Assembly (NCBI GenBank): GCA_041690255.1
Contig: JAWLHU010000015.1
Location: 1 to 64,000 of the forward strand
Source: JAWLHU01 sp041690255
GTDB lineage: Bacteria; Bacillota; Sulfobacillia; Symbiobacteriales; Symbiobacteriaceae
Direction of reading: 5' to 3'
Length of the DNA: 64,000 nucleotides
In this document: positions 58,900-64,000 of the stretch, in pieces
Layout of the letters: the number at the start of each line of letters is the position of its first letter
How positions within the stretch are numbered: position 1 is the first letter of the stretch
Position numbers and translations under genes: made by a program
The notes under the pieces: generated by a model
Database searches by the model: none
Seen by the model: only the letters and a program-made list of their open reading frames with translations
Told to the model about the DNA's origin: nothing

Positions 58900-58911
58900 G
58901 GGGCGCGAGAG

Positions 58912-61446
58912 ATGATTGCATACCTTGTTGCTGGCGCGGCTGCTCTCGTGTCTCTGTTCCTCCTTCGGCGACTCAACCAGGCCCGCCAGCGGGTAGAGAG
59001 GCTCGAACACGAACGCCGCATTCTCAAGGAGCGGGAGCGGCAGGCGCATATCATTTTGGAGAACGTCTCCGGTGCGATCATGGTCCTCGGGCCCGACGGC
59101 CGGATCTTGGAGGCCAGTCCTGGCGTTTTGCGCCTGCTCGGGCATTCCGCTCTGAGCCTGAGGAGCACCATCTGTCGCACTCTTGTTCATGAAGACGACG
59201 CAGACCTCTACGACAGTCTCATACGGACGCTACTCGCTTCGCCGGGGGCGGAGGTGCGGCGTGAGCTACGCATACGTCACGCGAACGGGAGCATCCGCCA
59301 TGTGGAGCTACTGGCGACCAATCTTTTGGATGATCCTAACCTCGAGGCTTTCGTGATCCACGCCCACGACCTTACCGAGCTCAAGCGTGCCCAACAGATG
59401 CTGGAGGCCAGGGAGGCTCGTCTCTGGGCCACCATGAATCAGGTGCCGGCAATCCTCTGGGTGGCGGACCGTGACCTGCGCATGATCTACGTGCTGGGTG
59501 CCGGCCTCCGGTCGCTCGGTTATGCACCGGAGCGGCTCATAAGCAGCAGTCTCGAGACCTTCCTCGGGCCGGAGGGCGGACCGAACGGCCCTATGGTCCA
59601 ACGAGCGCTTGCAGGGAAGTCTGGCGAGGTAGAGGTGGAGGTTCGGGGGCGCCATCTTCGTACCCATATGGAACCCTTCCGGGGAGAGGACGGCCAGATT
59701 GCCGGCGTGTTGGGCATTTCGCTTGACACGACGCAGATGAATCGGACACAGGCGGCGCTGCTGGAGGAGGGCAGGCTCCATCGGCTTCTCTCCGAACACG
59801 GTGCCGACATGGTCGCCTCCCTCGACATGAACGGTCAGATCACCTATGTCAGCCCGGCTGTCGAAACCCTCCTCGGGTATACCGCTGTGGATTTCCGGAA
59901 GCGAAACTTGGCCGACCTGGTGCATCCGAGCGACCTCGAGACCGTGAGCGAGGCCTTTCGCCAGCTTCTGGAGCAGGAGTCCATGCGGGTCTCCTACCGA
60001 GTTCGTAAGCAGGATGGGAGCTATATCTGGTTTGAGACGCTCTCCCGGGTTGTGCGAGATGCGAATGGTGCAGCCACGGGGATCGTTGCAACCTCCCGCG
60101 ACATGACAGAGCGGAAGCAGATCGAAGAGCAACTGGCGCACCTGGCCTATCACGACCATTTGACTGGCCTGCCGAACCGGGCGGCCTTTCTCGACCGGTT
60201 GACGGCTAGTCTTCAAACAGCCAGAAGTGGCCATGTGGCCGTGATCTATGTGGATATAGACAACTTTAAGGTCATCAACGACAGCCTCGGCCATCAGGCG
60301 GGTGATGAGGCGCTGATCGAGGTGGGTGAGCGGCTACGCCGGCTCCCCATGATCCGTGCCGTGGCTCGCCTTGCGGGCGACGAGTTTACCATCCTCCTGG
60401 ATGACATCCCCGATGCCGATGCTGTCATTAACCGGACCGAACAGATCACAGCCGCGCTGGATGCGCCGTTGAGCTGCGGGGGTCGGGAGTTTCAGGTCAC
60501 CTTCAGCCTCGGAGTCACGCTGGGTACCCCTCGCATTACCCAAGCGAAGGATCTCATGCGTGAGGCTGACGTCGCTCTCCACTACGCCAAGCGACAGGGC
60601 AAGGCTCGCTACGTGCTGTACCATCCGAGCATGACGGCATACACGCTGGAGCGCCTGGAGATCGACGCGGAGCTACGCCGGGCGATACGACAGCAGGAGT
60701 TGACCCTCTTCTACCAGCCGATTGTGGCGCTGAAGTCCCGTACCGTCGTGGGTGCGGAAGCGCTGATTCGCTGGCGCCATCCCCGGAGAGGATGGGTCTC
60801 CCCCGGCGAGTTCATACCGATTGCCGAGCAGTCGGGATATATCATTACCCTCGGTCGCTGGGTGCTGGAGCAAGCCTGCCGGGAGGCACGTACCTGGCAG
60901 TCCAAGTTCCACCCGGAGATGCCGCTCACAGTGAGCGTCAACCTGTCTGCAGTCCAGGTGCAGGACCCTGCCCTGGTCGATGAAGTCGCTGAGGTGCTGG
61001 AGCAGACGGGACTGGAGCCGCAGTGTCTCACGCTTGAGATCACGGAGACGGCGCTCATGCAGAACCCTGAGTTCACCAGGCCCATTCTTCAGCGGCTCAA
61101 ATCTTTGGGGATTCGCTTGGCTATGGATGACTTTGGCGCGGGTCACTCCTCACTCCATTACCTGAAGCAGTTCCCGATCGATGTCCTGAAGATCGACCGT
61201 TCCTTTGTGATGGGCCTTGGGCTCAACCGCGTGGATAGTGCTCTGGTGCGTACCGTAATCAACCTCGCCGGCGTTTTGAACATGGCGGTGACAGCGGAGG
61301 GTGTGGAGTCACCGGAGCAGGTGGCTGAACTGGCCGGCATTGGATGCGACAAGGCGCAGGGATACTACTACGCTCAGCCGGTACCGAGTACCGAGTTGGG
61401 TCCCGTTCTGGCGGGTCTGAGCCTGCGTACTGTGAATGGGCTCTAG
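58912..61446 (+). CDS. PAS-GGDEF-EAL c-di-GMP enzyme
   Basis: 844 aa. One N-terminal membrane segment (residues 3-19), a coiled-coil (about 20-50), three PAS-like domains (about 45-165, 170-285, 290-405; DMTERKQIEEQ closes the last), GGDEF domain (about 415-575; LAGDEF, an AGDEF variant still compatible with activity, and LPNRAAFLDRL) and EAL domain (about 590-840; VGAEALIRWRHP, ETALMQNP, MDDFGAGHSS, KIDRSFV, AEGVE). Both synthase and phosphodiesterase motifs look complete. The net direction is unknown. A palindrome just upstream may place it under an IclR-family regulator. Confidence 0.93.
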   Translation: MIAYLVAGAAALVSLFLLRRLNQARQRVERLEHERRILKERERQAHIILENVSGAIMVLGPDGRILEASPGVLRLLGHSALSLRSTICRTLVHEDDADLYDSLIRTLLASPGAEVRRELRIRHANGSIRHVELLATNLLDDPNLEAFVIHAHDLTELKRAQQMLEAREARLWATMNQVPAILWVADRDLRMIYVLGAGLRSLGYAPERLISSSLETFLGPEGGPNGPMVQRALAGKSGEVEVEVRGRHLRTHMEPFRGEDGQIAGVLGISLDTTQMNRTQAALLEEGRLHRLLSEHGADMVASLDMNGQITYVSPAVETLLGYTAVDFRKRNLADLVHPSDLETVSEAFRQLLEQESMRVSYRVRKQDGSYIWFETLSRVVRDANGAATGIVATSRDMTERKQIEEQLAHLAYHDHLTGLPNRAAFLDRLTASLQTARSGHVAVIYVDIDNFKVINDSLGHQAGDEALIEVGERLRRLPMIRAVARLAGDEFTILLDDIPDADAVINRTEQITAALDAPLSCGGREFQVTFSLGVTLGTPRITQAKDLMREADVALHYAKRQGKARYVLYHPSMTAYTLERLEIDAELRRAIRQQELTLFYQPIVALKSRTVVGAEALIRWRHPRRGWVSPGEFIPIAEQSGYIITLGRWVLEQACREARTWQSKFHPEMPLTVSVNLSAVQVQDPALVDEVAEVLEQTGLEPQCLTLEITETALMQNPEFTRPILQRLKSLGIRLAMDDFGAGHSSLHYLKQFPIDVLKIDRSFVMGLGLNRVDSALVRTVINLAGVLNMAVTAEGVESPEQVAELAGIGCDKAQGYYYAQPVPSTELGPVLAGLSLRTVNGL

Positions 61447-61448
61447 TG

Positions 61449-61480
61449 AGCAGGGCTTCACCTCACGGTGGCGCCCTGCT
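61449..61480 (+). terminator. Terminator after the c-di-GMP gene
   Basis: AGCAGGGC / GCCCTGCT stem followed by TTCATTTC. Confidence 0.75.
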
Positions 61481-61508
61481 TTCATTTCGGGGTATACTTG
61501 TAGCAAGC

Positions 61509-61534
61509 GGGCGGGCTCTGTTAGCAGCCCGCCC
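61509..61534 (-). terminator. Terminator of the small basic ORF
   Basis: GGGCGGGCT / AGCCCGCCC 9-bp perfect stem 12 bp past the stop at 61546 (minus strand). Confidence 0.7.
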
Positions 61535-61545
61535 GGCAGGTGAAG

Positions 61546-61713
61546 CTAGAAGCGATAGTCGACCGGGTCTGGGACATTGAGCGTCTTGCGGCCCACATCG
61601 CGCTCATCGTACTGAACCATGGCGGCACCCTTCATGCTGGGCAGGTAGCCACGGCCCTTCCGTTCGGCCTTGCCGGCCTGAAGACGCTGATTCCGCTCGC
61701 CCTTGCGCGACAT
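61546..61713 (-). CDS. Small basic protein, 55 aa
   Basis: ATG 61713 with GGGAGGTG 8 nt in front; two in-frame ATGs further upstream overlap or precede that site. Very basic N-terminal half (MSRKGERNQR, AGKAERKGRG), then GAAMVQYDERDVGRK and a Pro/Asp-containing C terminus. It has a ribosome site and its own terminator. No family known to me; size and charge suggest nucleic-acid or ribosome binding. Confidence 0.6.
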   Translation of the reverse strand: MSRKGERNQRLQAGKAERKGRGYLPSMKGAAMVQYDERDVGRKTLNVPDPVDYRF

Positions 61714-61889
61714 CCCCATCACCTCCCTGCGCACAATAGCCTACGCGATAGGCAGCATGACCATTTATACGGGGATGGGTATCGCTGAAAAAGGCCCGAT
61801 TGGTCTACCCGTCACTAGTCTCGCGACCGATAGCCGGTCCCGCAATACAGCGGTAGAATGTCAACATAGAGGGCCAGTAGGAGGAAGCC

Positions 61890-62384
61890 ATGCCACCTGT
61901 ACTATCCATCGTTGGATGCGGAAAATGCGGAAAGACCACACTGGTTGAGCGCCTTGTGGCCGAACTGACTCGCAGGGGGTACAACGTTGGTACCCTTAAG
62001 CATGATGTGCACGGTTTTAGCATGGACCATGAGGGAAAGGATACCTGGCGGCACCGGCAGGCCGGAGCGAAGGCGGTCTGCATTATCGGCCCGGACCAGA
62101 TTGGTCTCGTACGGTCGATCAACCGGGACGCCTTTGTAGCCGCCGACGCCATTGCGCTGCTTGGCCCGGTCGACCTTGTGATTACTGAGGGTTTCAAGCG
62201 GGAGAGCTACCCCAAGATCGAGATCTTTAGCAGTGTTCGAAATGAGGGCGAACTGCTCTGCGGCCGGAACCCGGAGTTGCTTGCCGTCGCCGGTGACTTG
62301 CCGGTGGAGACCGACCGCCCCTGCTTTGACTGGAACGATATTGCGGGTATCGCGGACTTTGTCGTCGCCCGGTTGCTTAAATAG
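61890..62384 (+). CDS. mobB: Molybdopterin-guanine dinucleotide biosynthesis adapter protein
   Basis: 164 aa. P-loop GCGKCGKTTL at residues 9-18, then GTLKHDVHGFSMDHEGKDT and DLVITEGFKRESYPKIEI, all MobB hallmarks. It binds GTP and aids MobA in making MGD, the cofactor form needed by DMSO-reductase-family enzymes such as the one at 31879. AGGAGGAAG site. First of a mobB-tatA-moeA operon. Confidence 0.93.
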   Translation: MPPVLSIVGCGKCGKTTLVERLVAELTRRGYNVGTLKHDVHGFSMDHEGKDTWRHRQAGAKAVCIIGPDQIGLVRSINRDAFVAADAIALLGPVDLVITEGFKRESYPKIEIFSSVRNEGELLCGRNPELLAVAGDLPVETDRPCFDWNDIAGIADFVVARLLK

Positions 62385-62396
62385 GAGGGATCTTTC

Positions 62397-62597
62397 ATGT
62401 TTAGCCGCATCGGCCCGCTCGAGATTGGTCTGATTATTGTCGTCGCCCTGCTTATCTTCGGCCCCTCCAAGTTGCCGCAGCTCGGTAAGTCAGTGGGTGA
62501 GACGATCAAGGAGTTCAAGAAGTCCATGAAGACGGTGAAGGAAGAGATTAACAAGGACGACGCCGAGCCCACGGCGGATACCGAGAAGAAGGCGTAA
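62397..62597 (+). CDS. tatA: Sec-independent translocase TatA/E
   Basis: 66 aa. Short N-terminal transmembrane helix (IGLIIVVALLIFGPSKLPQLG, with the FGP hinge), amphipathic helix KSVGETIKEFKKSM and an acidic tail. Forms the Tat pore that exports folded, cofactor-loaded proteins. 13 bp after mobB and 14 bp before moeA, which matches Mo cofactor assembly with export. A TatC gene is not in the window. Confidence 0.93.
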   Translation: MFSRIGPLEIGLIIVVALLIFGPSKLPQLGKSVGETIKEFKKSMKTVKEEINKDDAEPTADTEKKA

Positions 62598-62610
62598 GGA
62601 GGGGGCCACC

Positions 62611-63861
62611 ATGCTGCGGGTGGACGAAGCACGGGAACTGATCCTGCGACACGCTCCGGCGCGGCGGGTAGAGCGCCGGCCGTTGGAGGAGGCCCTTGGC
62701 CTGATTCTGGCGGCGGACCTGCGGGCGCCTGAGCCGCTTCCGTCCTTTCCCCGCTCCGGTATGGATGGGTATGCCATCCGTTCCGACGATACCCTCACGG
62801 CGACCCGTGACGAGCCGGTTACCCTACCCCTGGCGGGAGTCATTCCCGCGGGTCATCCCCTCGGCGAGGACCTGAAGCCAGGGACGACCGTCTCCATTAT
62901 GACGGGAGGCGCTATTCCGGTCGGTGCTGATGCAGTTATTCGCATGGAAGAGGTACGCGTTACGCCACTGGGCGTCAAGATCTTCCGGCACGTCCCGCCC
63001 ATGGAGAACGTAGCCCCTATCGGGGAAGATGTGGCCGAAGGCCAGACCGTTCTCCAGAAAGGGCATCGGATTCGGGGGGCGGAGATCAATCTGCTCGCGG
63101 CGATCGGCATTGATGAGGTGCCGGTCTACTCCCCGCCACGGGTTGGGATTCTGGCCACGGGAGATGAGTTGGCCCACCCCGGCGAGCCCATCGGGCCGGG
63201 GCAGATACGCAATTCGAACAGCCCGGGCCTGGCCGCACTGGTCAGAGAGGCGGGTGGCAATCCAGTCAAGCTCGGCATCGCCCGCGATGTGGCCGATGTC
63301 ATCGCGGGGGCGATCAGCCATGCGACCGACTGCGACCTGATCATTACCACCGGCGGCGTCTCAGTTGGTAATTTTGATGTCGTTCGGGAGGCGCTGACGG
63401 TCATGGGTGCCGAGCAGCTCTTCTGGCGGGTCTCAATTAAGCCGGGTACCCCAGTCTGCGCCGGTGTTCTGGAGAACCGGCTGTTGATTGGCCTCTCCGG
63501 GAACCCAGCGGCCGCGATCATCAACTTCGACCTTCTGGTCCGACCGCTGCTGGATACCCTGAACGGGAAATCCCGCCTCGGGCTGCGGGAGACCGAGGGT
63601 GTACTGGATCAGCCGGTCACGAAGGTGGCCCCGCTCACGCGCTATCTGCGGGCCAAGGTCTATAATACCCCTGACGGCGAGATCCACATTGACACCGACA
63701 TGTCGCAGCGGGCTGGCGTCCTCAGCTCCATGGCGTTCTCGAACGCATACGCCGTTATCCCCGGCCACGTCGGTCCCCTGACAGCGGGCACCAGGGTCCA
63801 AGTGCTCCTGCAGGAGGACGCAGACGTGCAGATTCCCGTTGCTACCAAGGTGGAGCGATAG
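62611..63861 (+). CDS. moeA: Molybdopterin molybdenumtransferase
   Basis: 416 aa, usual length. Motifs: FPRSGMDGYAIRSDD near the N terminus, SIMTGGAIPVGADAVI, the MoCF domain with ATGDELAHPGEPIGPGQIRNSN, TTGGVSVGNFDVVREAL and IGLSGNPAAA. It inserts molybdate into adenylylated molybdopterin. Last gene of the operon, followed by a strong terminator. Confidence 0.95.
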   Translation: MLRVDEARELILRHAPARRVERRPLEEALGLILAADLRAPEPLPSFPRSGMDGYAIRSDDTLTATRDEPVTLPLAGVIPAGHPLGEDLKPGTTVSIMTGGAIPVGADAVIRMEEVRVTPLGVKIFRHVPPMENVAPIGEDVAEGQTVLQKGHRIRGAEINLLAAIGIDEVPVYSPPRVGILATGDELAHPGEPIGPGQIRNSNSPGLAALVREAGGNPVKLGIARDVADVIAGAISHATDCDLIITTGGVSVGNFDVVREALTVMGAEQLFWRVSIKPGTPVCAGVLENRLLIGLSGNPAAAIINFDLLVRPLLDTLNGKSRLGLRETEGVLDQPVTKVAPLTRYLRAKVYNTPDGEIHIDTDMSQRAGVLSSMAFSNAYAVIPGHVGPLTAGTRVQVLLQEDADVQIPVATKVER

Positions 63862-63873
63862 CGCATCGCGCTG

Positions 63874-63910
63874 GAAGACCGTATGCCCGCATCTGGGGCA
63901 TACGGTCTTC
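63874..63910. terminator. Strong bidirectional terminator
   Basis: GAAGACCGTATGCCC / GGGCATACGGTCTTC, 15-bp perfect stem with a 7-nt loop, between moeA and a convergent gene at the right edge. Confidence 0.9.
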
Positions 63911-63926
63911 ATACGTTTGGCGGGAT

Positions 63927-64000
63927 CTACTCGTAGAACTGGCCCAGGCAGAGGCCAAAGATCAGGTGTTGCACCAGGTTGGCGGTCAGCGATTGCATTC
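63927..64000 (-). CDS. C-terminal end of a probable membrane protein, partial
   Basis: The last 24 sense codons before TAG (63927-63929) read MQSLTANLVQHLIFGLCLGQFYE on the minus strand, with the 5' part beyond the window. LVQHLIFGLCLG resembles the last helix of small membrane proteins. It is next to a bidirectional terminator in the right orientation. Confidence 0.5.
   Translation of the reverse strand, partial: MQSLTANLVQHLIFGLCLGQFYE

Noticed and set aside
58203..59180. 325-aa minus-strand ORF
   Set aside because: It crosses a terminator, a palindrome and two real plus-strand genes; a shadow frame.

Overview
The window looks like the chromosome of a GC-rich, low-diderm-signature Firmicute. 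The closest type I can think of is Symbiobacterium or a similar high-GC Clostridia lineage. The reasons are very strong AGGAGG-type ribosome sites, frequent GTG and TTG starts, lipoprotein signals on binding proteins, MarR-ABC-ABC and Tct/IclR operons, and GC-biased third positions. This is inference from style, not from a marker gene.

Layout. (1) 1-13.6 kb, minus strand: a giant non-ribosomal peptide synthetase that runs off the left edge (C-A[MT]-T-C-A-T-C-A-T-C), preceded by a membrane-anchored penicillin-acylase-type Ntn hydrolase. (2) 13.6-16.3 kb, plus strand: a divergently transcribed ABC-2 exporter (ATPase and two permeases) sharing overlapping promoters with the peptide cluster. (3) 16.3-19.5 kb: a scar-like block holding a 3' fragment of a tRNA-Leu(CAA), two genes of unknown function, a 54-bp tandem repeat array, and two look-alike terminators. 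(4) 19.5-31 kb: hexuronate/aldonate catabolism, with two 2-keto-3-deoxy-sugar-acid kinases, a KduD-type dehydrogenase, a KDPG-type aldolase and a TctCBA transporter. It also holds a duplicated TctA-IclR cassette; each copy of the cassette sits behind the same operator. (5) 31-37 kb: a frameshifted NudC-like gene, then a Tat-exported molybdopterin oxidoreductase operon (catalytic subunit, FeS subunit, DmsC-like anchor, TorD-like chaperone). (6) 37-46 kb: an orphan LuxR-type response regulator, a gene that appears to fuse a CTP-dependent riboflavin kinase-like domain to an LpdD-like (UbiD accessory) domain, and a third IclR regulator with its operators. These are followed by an operon joining the last steps of catechol meta-cleavage (hydratase, acetaldehyde dehydrogenase, 4-hydroxy-2-oxovalerate aldolase) to an IlvD/Edd dehydratase and a GntP permease. 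(7) 46-49.5 kb, minus: a ferric iron ABC importer behind a Fur-like box. (8) 49.7-54.4 kb, minus: MarR with a heterodimeric ABC exporter, then a small membrane protein. (9) 54.5-58.7 kb: an EamA exporter, a CPBP protease, a CheX/CheC-like protein and a second ABC-2 permease pair that has no ATPase nearby. (10) 58.9-64 kb: a PAS-GGDEF-EAL protein behind an IclR-like palindrome, a small basic ORF, and mobB-tatA-moeA, which would serve Tat-exported molybdoenzymes such as the one in region 5.

How it fits together. Three IclR regulators and five related 15-bp palindromes suggest one family of operators controlling sugar-acid uptake, the 40-kb acid-degradation operon and perhaps a c-di-GMP enzyme. 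The strongest candidates for something undescribed are: the 40-46 kb operon, read as a route from a 2,3,4-trihydroxy acid such as a 5-deoxy-pentonate to pyruvate and acetyl-CoA; the RibK-LpdD fusion; and the methyltransferase-interrupted threonine module followed by a Lys2-like adenylation domain in the peptide synthetase.
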